DNA of 64,000 nt from CAYUQT01 sp964446835 (GTDB taxonomy: Bacteria; Planctomycetota; Phycisphaerae; UBA1845; JAFGLZ01): contig CAYUQT010000016.1 in the NCBI GenBank assembly GCA_964446835.1, positions 1-64,000 of the forward strand. Direction: 5' to 3'. Of the stretch, positions 1 through 10,877 are shown one piece after another. Made by a program: the position numbers and the translations under genes. Each line of letters opens with the position of its first letter. Positions within the stretch are counted from its first letter, which is position 1. Below the pieces are notes generated by a model. The model was not told where the DNA came from. It did no database searches and saw nothing but the letters and a program-made list of their open reading frames with translations.

Positions 1-2
1 GG

Positions 3-3000
3 GGGAGCAGTACGAGTGGGATCATGGTTCCCTCGGGCGGGACGCTGAACCTGGGGAATAGCATCACGTGGCCGACGTCTGGGGTGGCGTTGAGCGGAGC
101 GGGGGCGATCAACTTCAATGGGGGGACGCAGACGTTTACGGGTCAGGTGCTGCCTTCGGGTTCGGTGACGATCAACGGGGGTTCGATCACGATCAACAAC
201 ACGATCAGCCCGTCGAGTTTCACGGGGATCGGTAGTGCGACGGTCACATTCAATGCCCCGCAGACGTTGCCGAATCTGACGGTGTCCGGGGGTACGTTGA
301 GTGGTAGTGGTGACGTGACGGTGACGGGGTCGCTGGCATGGTCGAGCGGGGCGATGACGGGTACGGGTCGTACGATCGTGGGACCGGCGGGGACGCTGAA
401 TCTGACGGGGTCTGGGAACAAGTATTTGGATCGTACGCTGGAGAACCGGGGGGCAGCAACGTACAGCGGGACGAATCTGGCGTTCGGTAATTATATGTCG
501 TCCGGGGTGTTCACGAATGCGTCGGGTGCGAGCCTTTCGGTGACGGGGGAGGGAGACTTTTCGCCGGCGACGTCCAGCAGCGGGACGTTGAACAACGCGG
601 GGACGTTCACGAAGAGTGGTTCAGGGACAACGACGACGTTTTCGGGTGTGGCGTTCAACAACACGGGGGTGGTGGATGTAGCGGAAGGAACGTTGGATCT
701 CAGGGTACCCTTATCTAGTTCGGGGCTTGGATATGTGCATACCGTCCCTTCCTCGGTGGCAGCGGTCGGCCGCAACCTTACCGGGGACACGATGCAGAGC
801 ACGAAGTACGCCCCCCTGGGCACGCTGCTGTTCAACGGGAGCGGCAGTTCCGGCAATCCTCAGCTCTTGGAGGTCATGGGGACGGACCTGGGCGCGGTAC
901 CGGAGGGGTACATACACAATTTCGCCTACGGCACGATTACGCTGGCCAACAACACGTACGTCAAGCTCGTCGATCAGTACGACAATGCCGAGGGGACAGG
1001 CGGCGAGGCGCTGTACGTGGGCACATTGGTTGTGCCCGCCGGCACCACCCTGAACCTGAACGGCTTCCACCTGTACGCCCGTGCCACGCAAATTGCCGGC
1101 ACGATCACCGGCGGCTCCGTCACAAAACTCCCCGACAGTGGGCCTATTGCTCTAGGAATACCAACACCAGGATCGATTGAAGCCTCGGGCGAGATCGATG
1201 AGTGGACGTTTTACGGCCGTGCGGGTCGGTCAGTGATGGTTCTGGTGAATCCCGGCAGCGGTGGCGATTCGCCCGCTGTCAGTCCGTATCTGGAATACGC
1301 CGGTGTTCAACTTCTTGATGGTTCCGGCCACGTCGTTGCCACGGCGGCCAGTTCGGGTTTTGGGGAGATAGCGCCTCTGACCGCAAGCCTGCCGACGGAT
1401 GGGACATACCGTCTCCGCGTGAGCGAGGCACCCGGCTACGCCGGTAGTGTGGGCAACTATACAGTTATCGTTTGGGATGCGACCGCGGATATTTCGCCGC
1501 TCGTGTTGGGCCAGCAGGTGCTCGGGAAGATCGACAGCCCCTACAACACCGACCGGTGGACGTTCTCGGCCTCAGCCAATCAGCAGGTGCGGTTTGATTT
1601 CGTGAACAGTTCTCTGGATGGCGTCCTGTTCGACTTGGCCGGCCCCGGTGGCTGGACGGGTTTTGCGGGCCTCACGGGCGACTCGGAATTGATCACGCTG
1701 CCGAGTTCGGGCAGCTACACCCTGACCGCCCGCATGAACGGAGACAACTTCGGAGCGACCTACGCCTTCAAGCTGGACCAGTCCGCGCAGGCAGATCTGC
1801 CCCTGGGTACGACATACAACGGCACGATTGCCGGCAGCGGGCAGGCCCAGATCTACCGCGTGGACGTCCCTGCGGCAACGAATCTGCTCCTGCGGTTGGA
1901 CGACAGCTCCGGCGCGGGCACCAATGAGTTGTACGTCAAGCTTGGATCGGCACCGACGCGGTCGGACTTCCATTTCAGCTCCACCAATGTGGCGGCAGAT
2001 CAGAGCATCCTTGTTCCCATGGCCACGTCGGGGACGTGGTACGTCCTGGTCTACTCGTCCTACGCCCCGGTGGCGAGCACGTACACGCTTTCGGCGACGG
2101 CTTCCGGCATCTTTGTCACGAGCGTGAGCCCCGATCGGCATTCGAACACGGCCGATACCACCCTGACGCTGACCGGGACGGGTTTCGAGCCCGGTACGCA
2201 TGTGTCACTGGTGGCAGCGGACGGTACCTCCTACGCGGCCAATTCGGTAGTGGTCGACTCCTTAACGGACCTCAGCGCCACGTTCGCAGCCGGCGCGGTA
2301 CCGGGCGGGAAATACTCGGTTCGGGTCTGGCAGGACGACGGCGACTCAGACCGATTGAACGATGTGTTTGAGATGGTGCCCGAGGGGCGGGCCAATCTCG
2401 TGACGAACCTCGTCCTGCCGAGTACTTTCGGCTATCGACAGACGTCGACGATCTATATCGAGTATGCCAATACGGGCAACGTGGCCATGCCAGCGCCGCT
2501 GCTCGTGCTGGACGTCAAGCAAAACGACAGGCATGCGGCGATCCTTACGCTGGACAGTTGGCGTGTGGTCCAGGGGTTTTGGCAGGCTGTGATGCCCGAG
2601 GGATTCTCGAACACCATTGAGTTCATCGCAAGCGGCCGGACGCCCGGCGTCCTTCAGCCGGGCGAGTCCTTCCGGATACCTGTCTACTATGTGGGTTGGC
2701 AGATGCCGTGGGACACGACCAATTACCCACCGCTAGAGTTTTCGCTGGGCTACCTGGATGGCAGTAATACCGAGTTGGTCAACTGGGCCTCAATGAAGGA
2801 CGGCATACGCCCTGACAATATCCCGCAGGACACGTGGGACGCCCTGTGGTCAAACTTCACCAGCCAGGTCGGGACGACCTGGGGCGACTACCTGAAGATG
2901 CTGGACGATAACGCCACCTATCTTCAGCGGGTGGGAGGGACGTACGTACCTGGCATTATTGCAGACCCATCGCTCGGAGCTCGTGTTCTGGATACCAGCG

Positions 3001-6000
3001 ACGTTGGTAAGCTCCTGAGCTTCGAGTTCCAGCAGGCCGATGGGCTGGGTCCGGTCCGATCACTGGCCGGTGCCGTCGATGCTTCATTGGACGCCCCTGG
3101 CCTGTCGCTGGTATTTGCCCGCACGTATGCCGAGCGGATGTCGCAGCGTTACGAGTTGGGGCGATTGGGCCGGGGCTGGTCTGACACCTGGCAGATGTCG
3201 CTGGAGCGCGATACGGATGGCACCGTAACAATCTCCGGTCCAGCCGGTTCCCGCCGTGTTTTCCGCCCCGACATGAGGTCGAGCACGAACTACTTCGCCC
3301 AGACGGGCGACCATGGCACACTGACGCCCGTCGGTGGCGGTGCGTTCACGCTCCGTGAGACGGATGGGACGCTCTATCGGTTCCGGTCTGACGGCTTGCT
3401 TGAGTACGTGGAGGACACCAACGGCAATCGGATCACGGCCGGCTATACAGGCGATCTCCTGACGAGCCTAACGCACAACAACGGTCAGTCGCTCCAGATC
3501 TCGTACAACGACGCCGGTCGGATCGATCAGGTTACAGATCCCTTCGGACGGGCCACGGTCTATACGTATGACGCCTCCAACGAACACCTGATCTCGGTGC
3601 AGGAATACGACGGACGCGTGACGACGTACACCTACGCGAGCGGGCAAGGGTTGGCCACGGAGCACGCGCTGATCCAGATCGCCTATCCGGGCGGGACGCA
3701 TCAGTACTTCACCTACGACGGGCGTGGGCGGCTGGCTGGCATCAGCCGTGACGGTGGGACTGAGCAGGTTACTTTCGACTACGACTCGACCGGCAAGGTG
3801 ACGGTCAGTGACGCCTTGAACGCCTCGACGCAGTTGTTTTTCAATGACGAGGGCCAATTGGTCAAGTCGGTGGACGCCCTGGGCAACCCGGTGAGCCTGG
3901 CCTATGACTGGTCGGGCAACCTGACCCGGATCATCGATCCGGTGGGGCGTTGGTATACCTTCAGCTACGATGCGAAGGGTAACCTGGTCAGCAGCAACGA
4001 TCCCATGGGTCACAAGACGACCTTCACCTACACGGGGTCGTTCAATCGCCTGGCCACGGTGAGGGACGCCAAGGGCGACCTGACCCGATACGCCTACGAT
4101 TCGGACGGCAATCTGCAGTCGATTACGTACGCGGATGGTAGTAGCGAGACGTGGGCGTATGACATGTTCGGCGACCCGACAAGCTGGACCAATCGCCGCG
4201 GGAACGCGATCAGCTATACCTATAACGCCGCTGGGCAAATCACCGGCAAAACGTACGCAGACACATCGCACGTCGACTACACCTACGACGCCCGGGGCAA
4301 CCTGATCACGGCAACGGACAGCACGGGGACGACGACGTTCACGTATGACGCCAACGATTACCTGACGCGGATCGACTACCCCGGCGGACGGTGGCTGCAA
4401 TTCACGTATGATACGGCCGGCCGGCGTTCGTCGAGCCTGGATCAACTGGGCCATCGCTCCGACTACCACTACGATGCGGTGGGCCGGCTGGAGATGATCA
4501 CCGACGAGAACAACGCCGAAGTCGTTCACTATCAGTACGACACGGTCGGACGCCTGAGCCGCAAGGACCTGGGCAACGGCGTTTATACGACCTATGGATA
4601 CGATGCGGTCGGACAGCTCCTGCATCTGGTGAACTACCAGGCGGACGGAACGGTGCTGTCTCGCTTCGATTACACGTACGACAGCCGCGGCCGTCGGACC
4701 TCGATGGTCACGCTGGAGGGGACGTGGACCTATCAGTACGACGACATCGGCCAGCTGACGCATGCGGTGTTCGTATCGAACAACCCGTCCTCCGTTCCCA
4801 ACCAGGACCTGACGTACGTCTATGACGCTGTGGGCAACCGCATCCGAACGATCGTCAACGGCGTGACGACCGAGTACACCACCAACATCTTGAACCAGTA
4901 CACCCGTGTGGGCGATACGACGTATGTCTTCGACCTGGACGGCAACCTGATCAAGGAGACCTCTCCGAGCGGCACGACCACGTACACCTACAATGACGAG
5001 AACCGCCTCATAGGCGTTCAGAGGGGTGCCGATACGTGGCAGTACACATACGACGCCTTCGGTAACCGCGTGGCCACCACTGAGAACGGCACGACAATCC
5101 AGTACGTCATCGACCCGATTGGTTTCGGAGACATCGTCGGCGAGTACACCGCAGCGGGCAGTCTGATCGCCCACTACGACCACGGCTTCGGCCTGTTGTC
5201 GCAGACGGATGCGATGGGCAACCAGGCCTGGTATACATTCTCGGCGATCGGCAACACCAGCGAGCTGACCAACGCCGCCGGGGCGATCCTGAACAAATAC
5301 CGATACGACCCATTCGGCATCTCACTGGGCAAGACCGAGACGACCGCCAACGCGTTCGAATTCGTAGGCGAATACGGTGTGATGAACGAGTCAAACGGCT
5401 TGGAGTTTATGCGGGCCAGGTACTATCTATCGACTGCTGGGCGCTTAGTTAGTGCGGATCCGGTTGGGCTGATGGCGGGGGTAAACCTTTACACCTATTC
5501 TGGAAATGGGCCGGCCGATTTCACAGACCCTTCAGGTATGCGGTATATACGGAGAGATGATCCTACTCCTCCCAGAGGAAGACACGGGCTATTGGGACTG
5601 ATAGATGCACTTCAGAGGTATGCCCAGTCATTTGAGGATCGCCCCGGCGAGACATCGGAGGATTACACTAGAAGGATCTCCCGGAACAAGGAGGGAGAAG
5701 ATGTCTTGGCCGCCAGCCCAGACGCGGTCAAGGAGATTGTGCACTTGGCTGGAACAGCGTACAGGTGCGCACTTGTTGGCAGTGTTGAGGGAGTGAGGGC
5801 TGCCATCAAAGAAGCTTTGAAGGATGCTATTGAGTCGTTGCTAGACCAAGTTCTGGCATGGATTGCCAGACCCGGGGATCCGAACGAGAAGACGGGGCCG
5901 AGTGGGTATGGTGAGTCCTCTTTCGTATCGGCAGACGGCACGCTCGCCTACCGCATCGACTTCGAGAACGCTGCTGCGGCCACGGCTCCGGCGCAGCGTG

Positions 6001-7886
6001 TGATGATTACCGACCAACTCGACAGCGATCTGGACTGGTCTACGTTCCGCCTGACCGAGATCGGCTTCGGCGATCAGCTCATCGCCATACCGGGCGACAT
6101 GCAGTACTTCCAGACAATCGTTCTGATGAGCTACAACAACCAGGACTTCGAGGTCCAGATCGAGGCGGGCATCGACCGGGCGACCGGGCAGGTCTACGCG
6201 ACGTTCCAGTCGGTCGATCCCAATACGGGGCTGCCGCCGGACGTCCTCACCGGCTTCCTGCCTCCCGAGGATGGTACGGGTCGGGGTATGGGCCACATCT
6301 CGTACACGATCAGCCCCAAGGCTGGTTTGGTCACCGGTACTGAGATCCGCAACGTCGCCCTGATCAACTTCGACTTCCTGGAGACGATCGCGACCAACCA
6401 GGTCGATCCGCATGACCCGAGCAAGGGCACCGATCCGACGAAGGAATGCCTGAACACGATCGACGCGGGCGTGCCGACGAGCATCGTGGCGGCTCTGGCC
6501 GCAACGACCTGGCAGACGGACTTCCTGGTCCAATGGGCCGGTCAGGATGAGACCAACGGCTCGGGTGTCGGCAGCTACGATGTGTACGTTTCGGACAACG
6601 GCGGCGACTACACGCTCTGGTTGGACGATACGACCGACACGCAGGCAACCTTCACCGGCCAGGATGGCCATACGTACACCTTCTACAGCCGGGCCCGGGA
6701 CAACGTGGGCCACGTCGAGGAGGCCCCCCTGACGGCCGACGCCATTACGCACGTGGCCATCCCGCCCACCGTGGGGGGTACTGTGGTGGCCAACGGTCTG
6801 ACGCAGCGATCGAATGTGCGTACGCTCACTATCACCTTCAGCGAGGACGTGAACATCGACATCGGCGACATCACGCTGGTGAACCTCGGCAAGAACGCGG
6901 ACGTCGATCCCGACACGCTGGTGACGATTGGACCGTCGAGCTTCTCGTACAACAGCACGACGCATACGGCCACGATTTCGTTCACGTCGTCGCTGGCGGA
7001 CGGGTATTACGAACTCAAGATCAAGGGCTCAGGCGTAACCGATTCGGTGGGCAACCTTCTGGACGGAATGAGTAATCACACGCCGGGCAGCGACTACGTG
7101 TATTACTTCCACCGGCTGGCAGGCGACCTGAACGGGGACAAGGTGGTCAACGTGCTGGATGTAGGCCGGCTCAAGTCGGGCCTCGGCGCGCCGTACGACT
7201 CGGAAAAGGACGTTAATGGCGACGGCGCCATCAACGTGCTGGACGTGGGTATCCTCAAGAGCCAACTCGGCAGGCGGGTGATCCCGCCGTCAGGTGTCGG
7301 GTTGGCCATGACTGCCGCCGAGGGATCCATGGCGTCGGTTGACCCAACGGACGGCACAGCTATATCGATAGCAGTAGTCGCGACGCCGAAGGTGGAAGGG
7401 CTATCGCTCGCGTCTGAGCAGACATTCCCAGCCACTGCCCCGGTCGTATCGGCCGTCGATGAGACCGCAGACAGCAGGACAGACGCCCTGACGAGTGTTG
7501 AGCCGGTCGTCTGGAGCTTCAGGCCGTCGAAGCTTCTGACGTGGAGCACTCGTGGAACGGACGGGTTGAGCGGATCGGAGATCGAATCGCTGCTGAAGTC
7601 GGCCGGGATTGAGGACGCGATTCGATATTTGGATGGACAGAAGGCCGCTTCCGGCAAGGCGTTACTGGCAGCGAGCGAGGGCCCCGCAGTGGATCTGTCC
7701 GCCGTTGGGGCCGTTCGCTTGGAGAATCTGGCGGTGGAGTTCAAGGCCTCGCTGGGTGACTCACAGACACCGCTGCACAGCTGGGCGAGCGCGTTGCTGC
7801 CGGAGAACGAAGGCAAGATCTTTGGGAGTCTGGGCGGTGAGCTAGAGACACGACTCGATCTTGAATCGAATCCGATGAAGGTATAA
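3..7886 (+). CDS. Giant secreted RHS-repeat protein with C-terminal dockerin (5' partial)
   Basis: The frame is open to the left edge, so the N-terminus and any signal peptide are outside the window. Visible order: Gly/Thr/Ser-rich beta-helix repeats of autotransporter type (residues 1-360), two PPC-like beta-sandwich domains (about 380-620), an IPT/TIG-like domain (about 700-790), a DUF6531-type RHS entry domain (about 1010), some 25 YD/RHS repeats, and the RHS core end motif (PADFTDPSGM, about 1835). Instead of a terminal toxin, the chain continues with a DPNEKTGPSGYG-type domain seen in giant planctomycete proteins, an Ig-like segment and a two-loop type I dockerin (DLNGDKVVNVLD and DVNGDGAINVLD, about nt 7125-7270), then 200 unassigned residues. 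It is probably an exported surface protein. The next gene starts 23 bp downstream. Base composition changes visibly near nt 700, where the GGG/ACG-rich repeats end. Confidence 0.9.
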   Translation, partial: GSSTSGIMVPSGGTLNLGNSITWPTSGVALSGAGAINFNGGTQTFTGQVLPSGSVTINGGSITINNTISPSSFTGIGSATVTFNAPQTLPNLTVSGGTLSGSGDVTVTGSLAWSSGAMTGTGRTIVGPAGTLNLTGSGNKYLDRTLENRGAATYSGTNLAFGNYMSSGVFTNASGASLSVTGEGDFSPATSSSGTLNNAGTFTKSGSGTTTTFSGVAFNNTGVVDVAEGTLDLRVPLSSSGLGYVHTVPSSVAAVGRNLTGDTMQSTKYAPLGTLLFNGSGSSGNPQLLEVMGTDLGAVPEGYIHNFAYGTITLANNTYVKLVDQYDNAEGTGGEALYVGTLVVPAGTTLNLNGFHLYARATQIAGTITGGSVTKLPDSGPIALGIPTPGSIEASGEIDEWTFYGRAGRSVMVLVNPGSGGDSPAVSPYLEYAGVQLLDGSGHVVATAASSGFGEIAPLTASLPTDGTYRLRVSEAPGYAGSVGNYTVIVWDATADISPLVLGQQVLGKIDSPYNTDRWTFSASANQQVRFDFVNSSLDGVLFDLAGPGGWTGFAGLTGDSELITLPSSGSYTLTARMNGDNFGATYAFKLDQSAQADLPLGTTYNGTIAGSGQAQIYRVDVPAATNLLLRLDDSSGAGTNELYVKLGSAPTRSDFHFSSTNVAADQSILVPMATSGTWYVLVYSSYAPVASTYTLSATASGIFVTSVSPDRHSNTADTTLTLTGTGFEPGTHVSLVAADGTSYAANSVVVDSLTDLSATFAAGAVPGGKYSVRVWQDDGDSDRLNDVFEMVPEGRANLVTNLVLPSTFGYRQTSTIYIEYANTGNVAMPAPLLVLDVKQNDRHAAILTLDSWRVVQGFWQAVMPEGFSNTIEFIASGRTPGVLQPGESFRIPVYYVGWQMPWDTTNYPPLEFSLGYLDGSNTELVNWASMKDGIRPDNIPQDTWDALWSNFTSQVGTTWGDYLKMLDDNATYLQRVGGTYVPGIIADPSLGARVLDTSDVGKLLSFEFQQADGLGPVRSLAGAVDASLDAPGLSLVFARTYAERMSQRYELGRLGRGWSDTWQMSLERDTDGTVTISGPAGSRRVFRPDMRSSTNYFAQTGDHGTLTPVGGGAFTLRETDGTLYRFRSDGLLEYVEDTNGNRITAGYTGDLLTSLTHNNGQSLQISYNDAGRIDQVTDPFGRATVYTYDASNEHLISVQEYDGRVTTYTYASGQGLATEHALIQIAYPGGTHQYFTYDGRGRLAGISRDGGTEQVTFDYDSTGKVTVSDALNASTQLFFNDEGQLVKSVDALGNPVSLAYDWSGNLTRIIDPVGRWYTFSYDAKGNLVSSNDPMGHKTTFTYTGSFNRLATVRDAKGDLTRYAYDSDGNLQSITYADGSSETWAYDMFGDPTSWTNRRGNAISYTYNAAGQITGKTYADTSHVDYTYDARGNLITATDSTGTTTFTYDANDYLTRIDYPGGRWLQFTYDTAGRRSSSLDQLGHRSDYHYDAVGRLEMITDENNAEVVHYQYDTVGRLSRKDLGNGVYTTYGYDAVGQLLHLVNYQADGTVLSRFDYTYDSRGRRTSMVTLEGTWTYQYDDIGQLTHAVFVSNNPSSVPNQDLTYVYDAVGNRIRTIVNGVTTEYTTNILNQYTRVGDTTYVFDLDGNLIKETSPSGTTTYTYNDENRLIGVQRGADTWQYTYDAFGNRVATTENGTTIQYVIDPIGFGDIVGEYTAAGSLIAHYDHGFGLLSQTDAMGNQAWYTFSAIGNTSELTNAAGAILNKYRYDPFGISLGKTETTANAFEFVGEYGVMNESNGLEFMRARYYLSTAGRLVSADPVGLMAGVNLYTYSGNGPADFTDPSGMRYIRRDDPTPPRGRHGLLGLIDALQRYAQSFEDRPGETSEDYTRRISRNKEGEDVLAASPDAVKEIVHLAGTAYRCALVGSVEGVRAAIKEALKDAIESLLDQVLAWIARPGDPNEKTGPSGYGESSFVSADGTLAYRIDFENAAAATAPAQRVMITDQLDSDLDWSTFRLTEIGFGDQLIAIPGDMQYFQTIVLMSYNNQDFEVQIEAGIDRATGQVYATFQSVDPNTGLPPDVLTGFLPPEDGTGRGMGHISYTISPKAGLVTGTEIRNVALINFDFLETIATNQVDPHDPSKGTDPTKECLNTIDAGVPTSIVAALAATTWQTDFLVQWAGQDETNGSGVGSYDVYVSDNGGDYTLWLDDTTDTQATFTGQDGHTYTFYSRARDNVGHVEEAPLTADAITHVAIPPTVGGTVVANGLTQRSNVRTLTITFSEDVNIDIGDITLVNLGKNADVDPDTLVTIGPSSFSYNSTTHTATISFTSSLADGYYELKIKGSGVTDSVGNLLDGMSNHTPGSDYVYYFHRLAGDLNGDKVVNVLDVGRLKSGLGAPYDSEKDVNGDGAINVLDVGILKSQLGRRVIPPSGVGLAMTAAEGSMASVDPTDGTAISIAVVATPKVEGLSLASEQTFPATAPVVSAVDETADSRTDALTSVEPVVWSFRPSKLLTWSTRGTDGLSGSEIESLLKSAGIEDAIRYLDGQKAASGKALLAASEGPAVDLSAVGAVRLENLAVEFKASLGDSQTPLHSWASALLPENEGKIFGSLGGELETRLDLESNPMKV

Positions 7887-7909
7887 AATGCCGTCAACGG
7901 AGGGGGATC

Positions 7910-10373
7910 ATGCTGAAAAGGTATCTCTCGCAAATCGTTTCCGCTGGCTGTTTGTTCCTCGCTGCGATGATGCCGGGTGGGTCACCGGCGGCTGTTGTGA
8001 CTGTTCAGGTCGAGCCCAATCAGCTTGAGCCGGGACAGACGGCAGTGGCCACGATCCGCGTCACTTCAGATGTGCCGATTTTTGGCTATACCCTCCAGCT
8101 CCGGATGGCCGCGAATTCGGGGGCTGTCGGTTCCGTCACATTTGACTTGGCAGGTTCGGATTGGGGTGACCCTGCAAACCTCGTCGCAGGCGGTGGCAAG
8201 ACTCGGGATGCCACATTTACCGAATTGAAGATGGTTGGGGATGATCTGTATGCCTCCACCAATACGGAGGATCTGAGCACGGTTCTGCCCGTGTCTGGCG
8301 TAAACGACATCCTCCTGCGAGTGGCACTGGCAAGCTCTCCGGATGCACACGGTTCGTGGCGGATGGATTTCGTGAGTGGCGTGACGGTGCTTGCGGATGG
8401 CAGCTTTCAAGCGATACCGACCACGTGGAATTCCGGCACGGTCGGCGTTGCGTCGGTGATCCGATACACCCTGACGGTTCAGGAGGGGGATGGTTCGGGA
8501 ACATACGTTGTGGGAAGGATCATACCCATCAGTGCCAAGATTCCCGCAGGCTACCGGTTTGACGAATGGGTGGGGGATGTTCTGAACGTCGCCGATGCGA
8601 ACGAGCCCAACACGACCATTACCATAGCGGCCGATGCGACGGTGACGGCGACGTTTGTCCAGCAGTACCTGCTCAATACGGGGGTTGCGGGCGGGCATGG
8701 GAAGGTAATGCCGGCGAGCGGACCCGAGGACGCGAATAAGACCGTTCCACTGACGGCGACACCGGATGCCGGGTATCGCGTGAAGCAGTGGGCCGGGACG
8801 AACGATGATGGCTCAAAGGCGACTACGAATGCCGTCACAATGATGGGCAATAAGACCGTCACGGTGGAATTCGAAGCGATCCCGGCGGATCGCTACCAAC
8901 TGACCACGAGCGTGATCAACGGCCATGGGACGCTGACACCGGCGAGCGGACCTCAGGAGGCGGGAAAGACCATCCCCCTGACAGCCACGCCAGATGCTGG
9001 TTATCGTATCAAGCAATGGACCGGCACGAACGATGATGGCTCAAAGGCGACTACCAATGCCGTCACAATGACGGGCAATAAGACCGTGACGGTGGAATTC
9101 GAAGCGATCCCGGCGGATCGCTACCAACTGACCACGAGCGNNNNNNNNNNNNNNNNNNNNNNNNNNNNNNNNNNNNNNNNNNNNNNNNNNNNNNNNNNNN
9201 NNNNNNNNNNNNNNNNNNNNNNNNNNNNNNNNNNNNNNNNACGATGATGGCTCAAAGGCGACTACCAATGCCGTCACAATGACGGGCAATAAGACTGTGA
9301 CGGTGGAATTCGAAGCGATCCCGGCGGATCGCTACCAACTGACCACGAGCGTGATCAACGGCCATGGGACGCTGACACCGGCGAGCGGACCTCAGGAGGC
9401 GGGAAAGACCATCCCCCTGACAGCCACGCCAGATGCTGGTTATCGTATCAAGCAATGGACCGGCACGAACGATGATGGCTCAAAGGCGACTACCAATGCC
9501 GTCACAATGACGGGCAATAAGACTGTGACGGTGGAATTCGAAGCGATCCCGGCGGATCGCTACCAACTGACCACGAGCGTGATCAACGGCCATGGGACGC
9601 TGACACCGGCGAGCGGACCTCAGGAGGCGGGAAAGACCATCCCCCTGACAGCCACGCCAGATGCTGGTTATCGCGTGAAGCAGTGGACCGGGACGAACGA
9701 TGATGGTTCACAGGCGACTACGAATGCCGTTACGATAACGAGCAATAAGACCGTGACGGTGGAATTCGAAGCGATCCCGGCGGATCACTACCAACTGACC
9801 ACGAATGTGGTTAACGGTCACGGGACACTGACCCCGACGAGCGGGTCTCAGGAGGCAGGAAAGACCATTCCCCTGACGGCGACACCGGATGCCGGGTATC
9901 GCGTCAAACAGTGGGCCGGGACGAACGATGATGGCTCAAAGGCGACTACGAATGCCGTCACAATGATAGGCAATAAGACCGTCACGGTAGAATTCGAAGC
10001 GATCCCGGCGGATCGCTACCAACTGACCACGAATGTGATCAACGGTCATGGGACGCTGACACCGGCGAGCGGATCTCAGGAGGCGGGAAAGACCATTCCC
10101 CTGACAGCCACGCCAGAGGCTGGTTATCGCGTAAAGCAGTGGACCGGGACAGACGGCGACAGTTCGAAGTTCGACACGAACGTGGTCACGATGAACGGAG
10201 ACATGTCGGTGAGCGTCGAATTCGAGGCCGTATCGCCCGATCCCAATACGGAACAGGGCACTCCAGTCCGTGCAAGTGGGTCGTGTTGTGCTTCCGCAGC
10301 CATGCCGGCGATCCTGCTGGTCTTGCTGTCCTCGTTCATGATCCGTCCACATCGCCAACGCTTGCGATCGTGA
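7910..10373 (+). CDS. Secreted cohesin-like protein with tandem InlB-type repeats and a Cys-Cys C-terminal sorting-type tail (interrupted by assembly gap)
   Basis: The ATG follows a GGAGGGGG Shine-Dalgarno. A signal peptide (MLKRYLSQIVSAGCLFLAAMM) leads into a 150-residue domain whose start (TVQVEPNQLEPGQTAVATIRV) resembles cohesin-type beta sandwiches. Then come repeats of about 76 residues with the NGHGTLTPASG, AGYRVKQWTGTNDDG and NKTVTVEFEA motifs of divergent InlB B-repeats. The tail is GSCCAS, a hydrophobic stretch and an Arg-rich end, like a tripartite sorting signal. The two halves are in different frames only because of the 100-N gap; a real gap of 117 + 228k bases restores one frame. 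It lies directly after the dockerin-bearing gene, so the two may interact; this is inference. Confidence 0.8.
8666..10242 (+). repeat. Tandem array of 228-bp (76-codon) repeats
   Basis: Copies of the unit starting at the codons for Y-Q/L-L recur every 228 bp (for example gatcgctacc at 8888, 9116, 9327 after the gap, and 9555). Central units are almost identical at DNA level and outer units are more diverged, as expected for expansion and contraction in the middle of the array. At least seven units are visible and one contains the sequencing gap, so the true copy number is unknown. Confidence 0.95.
9141..9240. other. Assembly gap (100 N)
   Basis: A run of exactly 100 N inside the near-identical repeat array. 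The round number suggests a placeholder. The flanking repeat phase is 17 bases short of a full unit. Confidence 0.98.
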
Positions 10374-10867
10374 AGAGGCCTCCAGAACCCCGGGCCTATC
10401 CGCTGCTGACCGTAGATGGATTCGTCGTTTCGGCGTCTGTCACGCCCTGCCCCGTCAGATTTCGCCTGACCTCGATAAGGTGCAGGCCTGTGGTCGAGGG
10501 TATGGATTGAGGCCGGACCCGTAGGCCACCCACGTTAATCGATTGAAGGGTTATTTCCATTCGAGGCCCTGTTGCCTAGCGAGAGCGGCCCCCAGATTGT
10601 GGAGAGAACATCCGTTAAGCTTATAAGGCAAACCTCACCTCCCCCTTGTTTCATCTGTACATGAGCAGTTCGACCCGCCACACCCGACGATGCTTCGAAA
10701 GCAAAGGCTGCACGGCCTGTCCATCGAATCACCGGGAAGTTGAGGTCGCAACGAGAAGCCGCTCGTCGAGGCGGAGATTGTGATAGTTGGAGCCTTCCTC
10801 TTGAGACACATTGCCGGCGCAGGGCATTTCTGGGAAAGTTTCCAGCCTATTCATTTGTGGAGGAAGG
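10374..10867. other. No supported gene
   Basis: Between the repeat protein and the frameshifted small membrane protein no reading frame has a convincing start, Shine-Dalgarno or protein family. This may mark the left edge of the accessory region, but no boundary repeat is visible. Confidence 0.5.
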
Positions 10868-10877
10868 ATGTGCTCTT

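Noticed and set aside
3468..5183. Long open frame on the minus strand opposite the RHS repeats (571 codons)
   Set aside because: It mirrors the periodic YD repeats and is rich in Val/Arg/Gly; it is an antisense shadow of the real gene.
9141..9280. Frameshift between the two halves of the InlB-repeat gene
   Set aside because: It coincides with a 100-N placeholder; repeat phase predicts restoration of one frame.
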